Below are positions 5,799 to 14,124 of a stretch of DNA of 16,437 bases, piece by piece. Numbering within the stretch: the first letter of the stretch is position 1; every line of letters begins with the position of its first letter. A program made the position numbers and the translations under genes. A model generated the notes under the pieces. It did no database searches. It had not been told where the DNA came from and saw only the letters and a list, made by a program, of their open reading frames with translations. Source of the stretch: CAZQXD01 sp964597315 (GTDB lineage Bacteria; Pseudomonadota; Gammaproteobacteria; Competibacterales; Competibacteraceae); the NCBI GenBank assembly GCA_964597315.1, contig CAZQXD010000084.1, forward strand, positions 1 to 16,437, read 5' to 3'.

Positions 5799-7282
5799 GG
5801 CGTGGGCTCGGGGCCTGAGCGGCGATAAATGCCATAGACTTGTTCGGCCCGGTCATGCCAGGTGGGCACGGTCACCTGCATGGGCGGCGCCGCGTCGGCC
5901 ACCAGTTCATCGAGCCGGGACACTGCGGCCAGATCAATCACGGTGTAGCCGCCCGGCAAGGTATCGCCCAGGGCTTCGGCCAGGGGCGGACTGACGAACA
6001 AGGGACGGCCATGGGCAAGGATTTCGAAGGGTTTAATGGCGGGCACCAGGCGGGTCAGCACATCGTCCCGGCGGGGCAGAATAAGGGCGTCCATGGCCGC
6101 GTAATGGGCGGAAACCTGATCGGCGCCCACCCAACCGGCGAACCGAACCGTGGATTCGGCGCCGAGTTTTCTGGCCAGTTTGCGAAGGGCCGCCTCGTGT
6201 TTGCCGCCCCCCACCAGCAGCAGATAGGGGCGTTTCGGGGCGGGGGTGCGGCTATGGGCGTACAGCAGACTGTCCAGCCCTTCGTATTCCGCCAGGGCGC
6301 CCAGATAGCCGATGACCTTGGCGATTGGGGGAATACCATGCCCTTGCCGAATGGCCGCTGCCGAGTGTCGCAGCGAGCCAGGATCGCTCGGGGGAGGGTG
6401 GGCGGCGTTACCCACCACGGTAATCTTATGTTCAGGAATGCCCCGTTCCATCAGCCACTGGCCCAGGCCCTGGGACAGGGTGATGACATGATCCACCTGC
6501 CCACAGGCGAAAACCTCGCGTTTTTCGCAATAACGATAGTGTTCGGTGGCGGCGTAGCCGGGTTCGGTAAACGCCCGGGTGAGGTGCCAAAGCCCCCTGA
6601 CTTCGTAGATGGACATGATGCCTAGGGCGCGACCGGCGAGGGCCGCTGCCGCGCCGTTGATAAAGTTCGACGCGGCATGGATCACGGTGACGTCATGTTC
6701 CTGGGCCAGCCGGGCCAGATGCTCCCCGTAAACACCCATATAGGCGCTTTCAGGGGCATGGATATTCAGCGCCGCATCGGGCGCCAGATGAAAGCGCAAG
6801 TCGCCGTGGGCCACCTCCTGGCGCTTGGGCAGGTGGCGGTGATTGGCCAAATCCCAAGGGTAGCCGGGCCGGGTGGTGATAATGGGGTTGATGCCCTGGG
6901 CCGCCAAGGCTTTGATCAGCGCCACCGACCGGGACGCATATCCCGAGGGATCGAAGGCGCCGCAGCTATGGAGCGCATACAGCACCCGGCCATTGAATGG
7001 CCGTCGGGCAGTCGCCGCCGGTGGGGCGCTCGGGGGCTGCTGAAGAAACCCGGCCATATCTGCCAGCCGAGCCTTGATGCGCGCGCCTTCCGCTGCTAGA
7101 GAGGGGCGACGATTCAGCAGTTCCAGTGGTTTGGTGATATGGCCCTGCTGGGCCAGCCGGGCGGCCCGCAATGTGGGATGGACGCTGACCATCGCCCAGG
7201 CCAGTCGTTGGGCGCGTCGGCCTTTGTGGCCGGAGAGAACGGCTTCGGCGGTCTGCCGCAGGGACTGCACAAGAGGCTTCAT
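5795..7282 (-). CDS. Glycosyltransferase, GT4-like, with an N-terminal helical extension
   Basis: 495 residues from ATG 7282, chosen because this ATG overlaps the TGA of the upstream gene (ATGA) and because the alternative upstream start lies deep inside that gene. The first 95 residues are charged and apparently helical, unlike a standard GT-B start, and end in a Pro/Ala linker (QQPPSAPPAATARRP). The GT-B part begins RVLYALHSCGAF with the SGYASRS loop. The C-terminal domain has VIGYLGALAEYEGLDSLL, YLLLVGGG, VRFAGWV and PAIKPFEILAHGRPLFVS, which matches the donor-binding EX7E region in position although the second Glu is not obvious. It probably adds a sugar to the Pse-containing glycan; donor unknown. 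The extension may mediate membrane or partner contacts (inference). Confidence 0.9.
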   Translation of the reverse strand: MKPLVQSLRQTAEAVLSGHKGRRAQRLAWAMVSVHPTLRAARLAQQGHITKPLELLNRRPSLAAEGARIKARLADMAGFLQQPPSAPPAATARRPFNGRVLYALHSCGAFDPSGYASRSVALIKALAAQGINPIITTRPGYPWDLANHRHLPKRQEVAHGDLRFHLAPDAALNIHAPESAYMGVYGEHLARLAQEHDVTVIHAASNFINGAAAALAGRALGIMSIYEVRGLWHLTRAFTEPGYAATEHYRYCEKREVFACGQVDHVITLSQGLGQWLMERGIPEHKITVVGNAAHPPPSDPGSLRHSAAAIRQGHGIPPIAKVIGYLGALAEYEGLDSLLYAHSRTPAPKRPYLLLVGGGKHEAALRKLARKLGAESTVRFAGWVGADQVSAHYAAMDALILPRRDDVLTRLVPAIKPFEILAHGRPLFVSPPLAEALGDTLPGGYTVIDLAAVSRLDELVADAAPPMQVTVPTWHDRAEQVYGIYRRSGPEPTP

Positions 7283-8487
7283 GATCGCGTGGGTTCGTCT
7301 TGCTGTTCTAGCCACTGAAAGAGTGGACCTAGGCGCGCCGACCAACCATAGGCCGCGAACCGCGCCGGGGCGGGGCGGGGAGGTTTCGGTTGTCTGGCCG
7401 CTGCCCCCACGGCGGCTAGAAACCCATGGGCAGTATCGCACACGGTCAGGGGGGTGGGCAGGTTCCGAGGATATTGGCAGCCCTGGGTGGCCACCACCGG
7501 TAGACCACAGGCGGCATATTCGAATACTTTCAGGGGACTGATGCCGGCGATCAGGTCCGGGTAGCGGGTGAGTGAGAACGGCACGATGCCCACATGAGCG
7601 TGGCGCAGATAACCCGCCAAGCTGTCGTGGGGACGCTGGCCCAACACCCGGGCGCCGGCCTGGCTCAGTCGGCGGGCGGTGTCCCCGTCAAAAGGTCCGA
7701 TGATCGTCCAGCAACAGTCCCGGAGTTCGGTCACGCCCCGCACAATCAAGTCCATATCCAGCCACTGTTCGGCGGCGCCCACGTAGACGACAATGGGCCG
7801 CTGCTCGCCCCGGTATTCGTCGGGCAAGGGGGCATCTCCAAAGAAGCGGTCGAGCTGAAGCCCATTGGGAACGGTCAGGGTATGGGCGATACCCTGCTCC
7901 TTGAAATGGGCAGTGGCGGAGGGGGTGGTGCAAATCATCAAATCGCAGCGTCGGGCGAAGGCCAGCTCTCGGGCTTTGAAGTCCCGACCGGCCCCAGGGA
8001 AAGCGGCGAGATTGTCCGCCCGGCGGAATACGGTCATCCGGGGCCGGGCCGCGCGCAGCAATCCTTCGTGCAAAAAATGATCGGTATAGGCAAGCCGGGG
8101 ATAGAGAAAGCCCGCCTGACCCAATGCCCGAGTTAACCCGGGTCTGCTCAGCGCCCAGGCCAGGTTTACCACATGTCGGTTGCGAAACACCGGCGCCGCG
8201 CCCCAGGGCAGAGGGGCGAAAGGCACGTAATGCCAAATGCTGGATGCTTGATCTATCACCCCTCCGTCCCGCCATGCGGCGACGCGCCGCGCCGCATCCC
8301 CCCCCAGGCCCAGCAGGTGGGGGACGCTCACGGGAGCGGAAATAAAGCCCACCTTCCAGCCCTGGTCGGCAAAACACCGGGCGATATGGTGGCTGCCTAG
8401 CTGAAAACAAGAACGCCAGTGCTGGGTCGAGACAAACAGCGCGGTTGGCGCCTGATCCAAAGAGGGGGAACCCTGGGCGCTTCGCAT
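7279..8487 (-). CDS. Glycosyltransferase, GT-B fold (family 1/4-like, TuaH-like style)
   Basis: 402 residues. N-terminal features are FVSTQHWRS, LGSHHIARCFADQGWKVGFI, and VFRRADNLAAFPG followed by a helix and CDLMICTTPSATAHF, a pattern seen in TuaH-like transferases. The C-terminal domain has VPNGLQLDRF, IVVYVGAAEQWLDMDLI, GQRPHDSLAGYLRHAHVGI and SPLKVFEYAACGLPVVATQG with the donor-binding E323. It lies 14 bases after the pseI stop and overlaps the next transferase by ATGA. As the first transferase after the CMP-Pse genes it could be the one that handles Pse, but GT-B folds of this type usually use UDP- or GDP-sugars, so that is open. No strong Shine-Dalgarno sequence is seen (only AAGAA). 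Confidence 0.9.
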   Translation of the reverse strand: MRSAQGSPSLDQAPTALFVSTQHWRSCFQLGSHHIARCFADQGWKVGFISAPVSVPHLLGLGGDAARRVAAWRDGGVIDQASSIWHYVPFAPLPWGAAPVFRNRHVVNLAWALSRPGLTRALGQAGFLYPRLAYTDHFLHEGLLRAARPRMTVFRRADNLAAFPGAGRDFKARELAFARRCDLMICTTPSATAHFKEQGIAHTLTVPNGLQLDRFFGDAPLPDEYRGEQRPIVVYVGAAEQWLDMDLIVRGVTELRDCCWTIIGPFDGDTARRLSQAGARVLGQRPHDSLAGYLRHAHVGIVPFSLTRYPDLIAGISPLKVFEYAACGLPVVATQGCQYPRNLPTPLTVCDTAHGFLAAVGAAARQPKPPRPAPARFAAYGWSARLGPLFQWLEQQDEPTRS

Positions 8488-8501
8488 GGATCAGTTCTTG
8501 T

Positions 8502-9545
8502 TCAGCCGATCATATCCCAGGCCAGGGGTTCCCCCCGGCGAATATCCCGGGTGGCGCGACGCTCCAGAATGGACTCGTAATGTTTCGGCGCTAAACCATA
8601 GCCGGGGCGGATGGAGCGCACATTGTCTCGGGTAAACGGTTCTCCCGTGCCGATGTCCTTCACCACGAACAATGAGCGACGGAATTTCATTGAGCTTTTT
8701 TCCACTGCGCTAGGTCCGTAGCGCACCTCACCAAGGGCTTGCCAGGCCCGCTCGGATTCCACCACCAGGGCGGCCATTTCTTCGGGTTCCAGGGAAAAGG
8801 CGCTGTCCACGCCACCGTCGGCCCGCCGCAGGGTGAAATGTTTTTCGATGACCGTGGCCCCTAGTGTCACCGCAGCAATGGCCGCGCCGACCCCCATGGT
8901 GTGGTCCGACAAGCCCACTTCACAGCCGAATAACGCCCCCATATGGGGGATCGTACGCACATGGCTGTTTTCGGGGGTGGCCGGATAGGTGCTGGTGCAT
9001 TTGAGCAAAATCAGATCCTGGCATCCGGCCTGACGAGCCGCTCGCACCGACTCGTCCAGTTCGGCGATGGTGGCCATCCCCGTGGAGATGATCATCGGTT
9101 TGCCGGTGGCGGCCACCTTACGGATCAGTGGGATGTCGGTGTTCTCGAAGGAGGCGATTTTGTAGCAAGGCGCCTCCAGGGTTTCCAGGAAATCCACGGC
9201 GGTTTCATCGAAAGGCGTACTGAACGCTATCATCCCCAGCTCCTTGGCCCTGTCAAACAGGGGGCGGTGCCACTCCCAGGGCGTGTAAGCCTGTTGGTAG
9301 AGCTGATAGAGAGAATGGCCCTTCCAGAGGGAGTTGGGGTCTTCAATGAAAAAATCCCCGTCGCTCTGGTCGATGGTCATGGTGTCGGCGGTGTAGGTTT
9401 GCAGCTTCAGGGCATGGGCGCCGGCCTGCGCCGCTGCCTCGACGATGGCCAGCGCCCGGTCCAGGGACTGGTTATGGTTGCCGGATAGCTCGGCAATAAT
9501 GAAAGGGGCGTGATTTTTACCGATTTGACGATGTCCGATCTGCAT
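8502..9545 (-). CDS. pseI: Pseudaminic acid synthase PseI
   Basis: 347 residues, the usual family length. It condenses 2,4-diacetamido-2,4,6-trideoxy-L-altrose with phosphoenolpyruvate to give pseudaminic acid. The NeuB-type TIM barrel is clear: IAELSGNHNQSLDRAL, HALKLQTYTADTMT, FSTPFDETAVDFL, YKIASFENTD, ISTGMAT, LLKCTSTYPA, GLSDHTMG and VIEKHFTL. H215 and H236 sit in the two motifs that bind the metal in NeuB enzymes. A C-terminal SAF (antifreeze-like) domain covers about 285-347. The SGNHNQ start and the ENTD motif favour PseI over NeuB or LegI, and the neighbouring pse genes confirm it. ATG 9545 is preceded by GAGAG at good spacing, the best ribosome binding site inside the operon. Confidence 0.96.
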   Translation of the reverse strand: MQIGHRQIGKNHAPFIIAELSGNHNQSLDRALAIVEAAAQAGAHALKLQTYTADTMTIDQSDGDFFIEDPNSLWKGHSLYQLYQQAYTPWEWHRPLFDRAKELGMIAFSTPFDETAVDFLETLEAPCYKIASFENTDIPLIRKVAATGKPMIISTGMATIAELDESVRAARQAGCQDLILLKCTSTYPATPENSHVRTIPHMGALFGCEVGLSDHTMGVGAAIAAVTLGATVIEKHFTLRRADGGVDSAFSLEPEEMAALVVESERAWQALGEVRYGPSAVEKSSMKFRRSLFVVKDIGTGEPFTRDNVRSIRPGYGLAPKHYESILERRATRDIRRGEPLAWDMIG

Positions 9546-9606
9546 GGTGAAACTCTCTCAAGCTATTGATCTTCATGAATATGGCGTGTCTCTACCGGCG
9601 GAGTGT

Positions 9607-9633
9607 CCGGGTTGTGAACCCCTTTGAACCCGG
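9607..9633. repeat. Hairpin between pseGH and pseI
   Basis: CCGGGTT (9607-9613) and AACCCGG (9627-9633) form a 7-bp stem with a 13-base loop. It lies in the only long internal gap of the operon (107 bp). In transcription order it falls between the stop of the fusion gene and the strong ribosome binding site of pseI. It could be an mRNA-processing or partial-termination element; there is no T-run to make it an intrinsic terminator. Confidence 0.5.
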
Positions 9634-9652
9634 GCACCCTGGGCGGCCTGGA

Positions 9653-11182
9653 TCACAGGCGGAGTCGAAAGACCTGTCCGCCGTGGGCTGTGCGGGAGGA
9701 TTGCTCTTGAAATCCCAAGCGGAGCAGGACAGCCCGCGAGGCGGGGTTGGCTACCTTGGCTGCGGCGCGTATGGAACGAAGCCCGGCGTCTCGCAGCATA
9801 GGGATACACAAATGGACTAAATGCAGCGCCCAGCCTCGACCCCGGACCAGGGCATCCAGGGAGCAATCGATAACGGCCTCATCGCCTTGGATATGGTAGC
9901 GGATCTGGCCTACCGGCAGGGGACCGGCCATGAGTACGAACAGGCGGCGGTGGGGGTCGGCGATGGTGTCGTGAAACCTTGTTCGATGCGCCTCCCAGCC
10001 AATGGGTTCGCAGGCTTGCCGGCGGACCTCGGGATCGTTGCTCCAGGAGAAATACAGCAGGGCGTCGTCCGGCTGTGCGGGGCGTAGGCTCAGTTGATCC
10101 ACCGGGGTGGGGTTCAAGGCTTCCACGATCCGCAAAGTGCCCATGCCATCCACCAGGGTTTGCCCCCTGACCGACATCTCGGCCAGCCGGGCCGGAGCTT
10201 TCAGCAAGCGGCTCAGGGCAGTACCCAGAGTGTCCGGGCCGACCGCCAAGCAAGGTCCTAAATACTCAACCAGGCCGTCCTCGTGGAGCGCCGAACAGGC
10301 CGGGATTTGATTGTCGGCGACGCTCACCACCAGGGTAGGCAGGCCCAGACAAAGCCGCTCCCAACTGGTGGCTCCGCCCGCGCCCAAGGCCAGATCCGCC
10401 TGGGCCATTAAATCGGCCAGATGAGGCCGCGCCGTGTACAGGGTGGTGTGGGGCCGCCGGGCGACTTGAGCCTCGATCCCGGCACGGTGCGGGTTTGCCG
10501 CGCCCACCACCACATCAATAGCCAGGTGCGCGAATTCCGGCGCCGATAAAGCCTCCATGGCCCTGCCGGTCATATTCGTCGCGTCCGCGCCGCCAAAAAA
10601 AACCAGAATCCGCTGTATTCGCCCGTCACGAGGCCGCGAGGTTTCCCGGTAGGCCCGATACTCGGGCCGTAGCAATCCATAGCGCGGACCCGGCAACACG
10701 CCACAGTCCGGGGGCGTCAGCCCGTGATAGCGGCTGTCCTGGTCTCTAGTATGGTTCTGGTCCAGAAGCAGCGCGCACTCGTGCTGCCTGTTGGCGAGAT
10801 CGTCAATGGCCATGATCCGCCCCACATGGGGACGCAACGCCCGCTCCCAGGCGGCGTCGAGTCCATAGTGGTCCACGATCAGCCAATCGGGCCGCTGGCC
10901 GTTCAGCGCCCCAATGGTGTCGGCGGCATCCGTTGCCTGGGATACCCCCAGCCAGGCCCCGTAAGAGTCGGCGGCATCGGCAGGGGGTGTGGAGGGCTGC
11001 GGTAGCAGCGTGACCGGAATAGCCTCCGCTTGCAGCATGGCGCTCAGATGGCCCGGATGCGCCCGGCAGACAAAACGCAGCCCATGGCCCCGACGGCCCA
11101 GCTCCTCCGCCAGGGTTCGGCAGCGCATCAGATGGCCGGTGCCTATGGCCGTGGATGAATCCACCCGGAAGATCACGTTCAT
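9653..11182 (-). CDS. pseG: Bifunctional PseG-PseH fusion: UDP-sugar hydrolase and N-acetyltransferase
   Basis: 509 residues with two domains. Residues 1-350 are PseG, which removes UDP from UDP-2,4-diacetamido-2,4,6-trideoxy-L-altropyranose: VIFRVDSSTAIGTGHLMRC with the expected catalytic H17, VDHYGLD, IDDLANR, FFGGADATNMT and GAGGATSWERLCLGLPT. Residues 362-509 form a GNAT acetyltransferase matching PseH, which acetylates the 4-amino group before PseG acts: LSLRPAQPDDALLYFSWSND, an acetyl-CoA loop at VRGRGWALHLV, and VANPASRAVLLRLGF. In Campylobacter and Helicobacter these are separate proteins. The fusion supplies the otherwise missing acetyltransferase. It starts 7 bases after the pseF stop, with no clear Shine-Dalgarno sequence, so it probably relies on coupling. 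Confidence 0.94.
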   Translation of the reverse strand: MNVIFRVDSSTAIGTGHLMRCRTLAEELGRRGHGLRFVCRAHPGHLSAMLQAEAIPVTLLPQPSTPPADAADSYGAWLGVSQATDAADTIGALNGQRPDWLIVDHYGLDAAWERALRPHVGRIMAIDDLANRQHECALLLDQNHTRDQDSRYHGLTPPDCGVLPGPRYGLLRPEYRAYRETSRPRDGRIQRILVFFGGADATNMTGRAMEALSAPEFAHLAIDVVVGAANPHRAGIEAQVARRPHTTLYTARPHLADLMAQADLALGAGGATSWERLCLGLPTLVVSVADNQIPACSALHEDGLVEYLGPCLAVGPDTLGTALSRLLKAPARLAEMSVRGQTLVDGMGTLRIVEALNPTPVDQLSLRPAQPDDALLYFSWSNDPEVRRQACEPIGWEAHRTRFHDTIADPHRRLFVLMAGPLPVGQIRYHIQGDEAVIDCSLDALVRGRGWALHLVHLCIPMLRDAGLRSIRAAAKVANPASRAVLLRLGFQEQSSRTAHGGQVFRLRL

Positions 11183-11189
11183 GGTGTGG

Positions 11190-11879
11190 CTAAACTTTAA
11201 ATAAAGCCTGATGGATCAATTCGGCGCGCCGCCAGTCGTCCTCTGTATCGATATCCTGTACCCGCCAGTGGGGAATCATGATTGGCATCGAGTGCCGATC
11301 AAAAAGACGTTTGTGTGCTATCCAGGCCTCTGGCCGTCCCCAGTAAAACTGTCCTGCGTCGTGTAAGGCGACCGGAAGATCCTGTGATCGCAGGGTAAAT
11401 TTATCGGGGAAAAACATCTCAATCCCACCCTCGGGATGCTGCCTGAAACCACGGAAGATCGGCGACGGGTATTCAGTGGCCGTGAGCGCATAAGACCAGT
11501 TGCCCTCTTGCAATGCGGCCAAACCGCGCTTGAGGTCATCAGCCTGTATAAATGGCGCGGTCCCGTAAATGCAGCAAACCGCGTCAATCGGCCACTGTTG
11601 CTCGATCATCCAGAGCGTTGCGTGGGCGATGACTTCGGTTGTGCCAGCAAAGTCATTGGCCAGTTCTTGCGGGCGTAGAAAAGGTACTTCGGCGCCATAT
11701 TCCTTGGCGCATTCGGCTATTTCCCGATCATCGGTCGAGACCAAAACATGCTCGAAAAGCTGGCTGTCGAGCGCCGCCGCGATGGAGTAGGCCATAATCG
11801 GTTGGCCACAAAAGTGACGCACATTCTTGCGTGGAATACGCTTGCTGCCGCCACGAGCGGGGATCACGGCGACGTTCAT
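11190..11879 (-). CDS. pseF: CMP-pseudaminic acid cytidylyltransferase PseF
   Basis: 229 residues. It activates pseudaminic acid with CTP to CMP-Pse, the donor for the transferases. It shows the CMP-NeuAc synthetase fold: VIPARGGSKRIPRKN at residues 5-19 (nucleotide-binding loop), LVSTDDREIAE, FAGTTEVIAHA, CCIYGTAPFI, GQFYWGRPEAW and the metal-binding region VQDIDTEDDW near 207-216. The length and the YGTAPF and GQFYWG motifs fit PseF better than NeuA. It overlaps the end of pseC by ATGA and has GAGCAG just before its ATG. Confidence 0.95.
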   Translation of the reverse strand: MNVAVIPARGGSKRIPRKNVRHFCGQPIMAYSIAAALDSQLFEHVLVSTDDREIAECAKEYGAEVPFLRPQELANDFAGTTEVIAHATLWMIEQQWPIDAVCCIYGTAPFIQADDLKRGLAALQEGNWSYALTATEYPSPIFRGFRQHPEGGIEMFFPDKFTLRSQDLPVALHDAGQFYWGRPEAWIAHKRLFDRHSMPIMIPHWRVQDIDTEDDWRRAELIHQALFKV

Positions 11880-13036
11880 CTGCTCACGATCTCGCTCAGG
11901 GTATCCATGACTTGGTTTTGCTGTTGCTCGCTCAATTCTGGATAAATCGGCAAACTGATTGCCTGAGCGTAGTAGCGTTCGGATTCGGGGAAATCAATTC
12001 GTTTTAAGCCCATATTGTCGTAATAGGGTTGTCGATACACCGGAATATAATGAAGATTCACGCCAATACCTTTAGCCCTTAGGGCTTCGAACACGTCCCG
12101 ATGTGTCCGACGAATCTGCTCAGTTTGGAGCCGAATCACATAAAGATGCAGACTGGAAACGCAGTCGGGATGCCGCCAGGGCAGGGTGAGGGGCAGCGTC
12201 TTCAAGGCGGTATCGTAACGGGCGGCGATGGCCTGCCGACGGGCGAGAAAGTCATCTAGGCGCTGCATCTGACTCAGCCCCAGCGCGGCTTGGATATCGG
12301 TCATCCGGTAATTGAAACCCAACTCGATCTGCTGATAGTACCAGGGACCGTCAGCGGGTTGGGTCATCTCGGTCGGGTCACGGGTAATGCCGTGGGTGCG
12401 TAACCGCGCCAGGCGCTGGGCCAGTCGCGGATCGTTAGTCAGCGCCATGCCGCCTTCACCGGTGGTAATCATTTTGACCGGGTGAAAGCTGAAAACCGTG
12501 ATGTCGCTGTAACGGCTGTTGCCGATGGGTTCGTCACGATAGCGCCCCCCCAGAGCATGGGAGGCATCCTCGATAATGCGAAAACCGTATTCCCGCCCCA
12601 GTTCGTGAATGGCCGCCATGTGGCAGGATTGCCCCGCCAAGTGTACCGGGATCACCACCTTTGGCAGGGTATCGCTAGCCTTCGCCTGCTGGAGTTTGTC
12701 CGCCAGGCGTTCAACGCTCAGGTTATAGGTGAGTGGATCAATATCCACGAAGTCCACCCGCGCCCCGAGATATAAGGCACAGTTGGCGCTGGCCACAAAG
12801 GTAATCGGGCTTGTCCAGACCCGGTCGCCGGGGCCGACACCCAGGGCCTGGCAGGCTATATGCAACGCGCTGGTGCCGCTGCTGACCGCCACTGCGTGGG
12901 CGGCGTTGCAGTATTCCGCCACTGCCTGCTCGAAAGCAGGAACCACAGGTCCCTGGGTCAGAAAATCCGAGCGCAGCACCTCAACAACGGCGTCGATATC
13001 CGCCTGGGATATGGATTGATGGCCGTAGGGGATCAT
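11876..13036 (-). CDS. pseC: UDP-4-amino-4,6-dideoxy-N-acetyl-beta-L-altrosamine transaminase PseC
   Basis: 386 residues, the normal length for this PLP-dependent sugar aminotransferase (DegT/DnrJ/EryC1 family). It transfers an amino group from glutamate to C4 of the keto sugar made by PseB. Visible motifs are IPYGHQSISQADIDAV at the start (typical of PseC), SSGTSALHIA for the cofactor phosphate, IIEDASHALGG with D157, and FSFHPVKMITTGEGG with K188, the lysine that binds PLP. It also has FNYRMTDIQAALGLSQ and HLYVIRL. It overlaps pseB and pseF by ATGA at both ends. Confidence 0.96.
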   Translation of the reverse strand: MIPYGHQSISQADIDAVVEVLRSDFLTQGPVVPAFEQAVAEYCNAAHAVAVSSGTSALHIACQALGVGPGDRVWTSPITFVASANCALYLGARVDFVDIDPLTYNLSVERLADKLQQAKASDTLPKVVIPVHLAGQSCHMAAIHELGREYGFRIIEDASHALGGRYRDEPIGNSRYSDITVFSFHPVKMITTGEGGMALTNDPRLAQRLARLRTHGITRDPTEMTQPADGPWYYQQIELGFNYRMTDIQAALGLSQMQRLDDFLARRQAIAARYDTALKTLPLTLPWRHPDCVSSLHLYVIRLQTEQIRRTHRDVFEALRAKGIGVNLHYIPVYRQPYYDNMGLKRIDFPESERYYAQAISLPIYPELSEQQQNQVMDTLSEIVSR

Positions 13037-14025
13037 GACAGATTATTCAGGGTTGCTAGTTCTTCCACACTCAGAAAATGTGGATTGTTTCCAGATTCAT
13101 ACTCAAAACCTAGCTCGACCGGCTTGGCTTCTTCTTGCATTCGATTTTTAACATAGTCAACTTCGTGAGCGAAGCGAATACTGGGCCTGATAACGTAATG
13201 GTCATTGAACTCGATGGTCAGATGCGAGTCGTCCTTGGGACACATCACTTCATGGAGCTTCTCTCCGGGGCGGATACCAATGATTTTATGGGGCAGTTCC
13301 GGCGCCAGGGAGTGCGCCAGATCAACCACCCGAATGGATGGAATTTTTGGAACGAATAACTCGCCACCCTGCATGCGTTGAAAGTTATTGAAGACGAAAT
13401 CGACCCCTTGCTGAAGGGTGATCCAAAAGCGGGTCATTTCAGGGTGGGTGATGGGAATTTCCTTGGCGCCTTCAGCGATAAGTTTCTTGAAAAATGGCAA
13501 GACCGATCCACGAGAGCCAACAACATTGCCATAGCGGACCACAGAAAAGCGTGTGCGGTGTCCACCGGTGAGGTTGTTTGCCGCTACAAAGAGCTTATCC
13601 GACGCCAGTTTTGTAGCGCCATATAAATTAATGGGGTTTGCCGCCTTGTCAGTGGATAGGGCAATAACTTTCTCCACTTCATTAGCGATGGCGGCCTTGA
13701 TTACGTTTTCGGCGCCGTGGATATTGGTTTTGATGCACTCCATGGGGTTGTATTCAGCGGCTGGAACCTGCTTTAGCGCCGCTGCATGCACTACATAATC
13801 AATGCCTCTCATGGCTTGCTGGAGACGTTCTCCGTCCCGAACATCGCCTAAAAAATAGCGCATGACCGGCGAGTTAAATACGTGTGACATCTCGAACTGC
13901 TTCAGTTCGTCACGGGAGAAGACAACAACACGTTTTGGCTGATAGGTGGCAAGAAGCGACTTGATGAATTGTTTGCCGAAGGAGCCTGTGCCGCCTGTGA
14001 TAAGAATCGATTTGTCGTTAAACAT
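13033..14025 (-). CDS. pseB: UDP-N-acetylglucosamine 4,6-dehydratase (inverting) PseB
   Basis: 330 residues. It performs the first step of the pathway, C4 oxidation, C6 dehydration and C5 inversion of UDP-GlcNAc. It is a short-chain dehydrogenase-type enzyme, with ILITGGTGSFGKQF for NADP binding, the STDKAANPINLYGATK region with T125, D126 and K127 of the STDK motif, and Y135/K139. KIIGIRPGEKLHEVM near the C-terminus is typical of the FlaA1/PseB group. I chose ATG 14025 because GGGA lies 9 bases upstream and the protein then begins MFNDKSILITGG; ATG 14040 has no ribosome binding site and adds 5 unconserved residues. This is the first gene of the operon and sits downstream of the candidate promoter. 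Confidence 0.95.
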   Translation of the reverse strand: MFNDKSILITGGTGSFGKQFIKSLLATYQPKRVVVFSRDELKQFEMSHVFNSPVMRYFLGDVRDGERLQQAMRGIDYVVHAAALKQVPAAEYNPMECIKTNIHGAENVIKAAIANEVEKVIALSTDKAANPINLYGATKLASDKLFVAANNLTGGHRTRFSVVRYGNVVGSRGSVLPFFKKLIAEGAKEIPITHPEMTRFWITLQQGVDFVFNNFQRMQGGELFVPKIPSIRVVDLAHSLAPELPHKIIGIRPGEKLHEVMCPKDDSHLTIEFNDHYVIRPSIRFAHEVDYVKNRMQEEAKPVELGFEYESGNNPHFLSVEELATLNNLS

Positions 14026-14052
14026 ATATAGTCGTCCCATATCTGATTGAAA

Positions 14053-14110
14053 TAGATGGGCAGGCTCAATTAAAGGAGTAATTGACCTATTTAAAATGGC
14101 TGCCCATCTA
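14053..14110. repeat. Nested inverted repeat in the pseB leader
   Basis: The outer arms TAGATGGGCAG (14053-14063) and CTGCCCATCTA (14100-14110) are perfect 11-bp inverted repeats 36 bases apart. Within them TCAATTA (14066-14072) and TAATTGA (14079-14085) form a second perfect 7-bp inverted repeat around AAGGAG. The structure lies between the candidate promoter and pseB, so it would be in the mRNA leader, or would form an operator or a terminator for the upstream 530-residue gene. No T-run follows on the minus strand. Confidence 0.65.
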
Positions 14111-14124
14111 AATGCTGCGCAAAA

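Noticed and set aside
5840..6625. 261-residue plus-strand ORF opposite the GT4-like gene
   Set aside because: Its sequence is Gly/His/Gln-rich and motif-free, as expected for an antisense frame; the minus strand encodes a clear GT-B enzyme with ATGA-coupled ends.
7283..7441. N-terminal extension of the 495-residue glycosyltransferase to 7441
   Set aside because: It would overlap 160 bases of the upstream transferase with low-complexity residues; ATG 7282 gives the ATGA overlap used across the operon.
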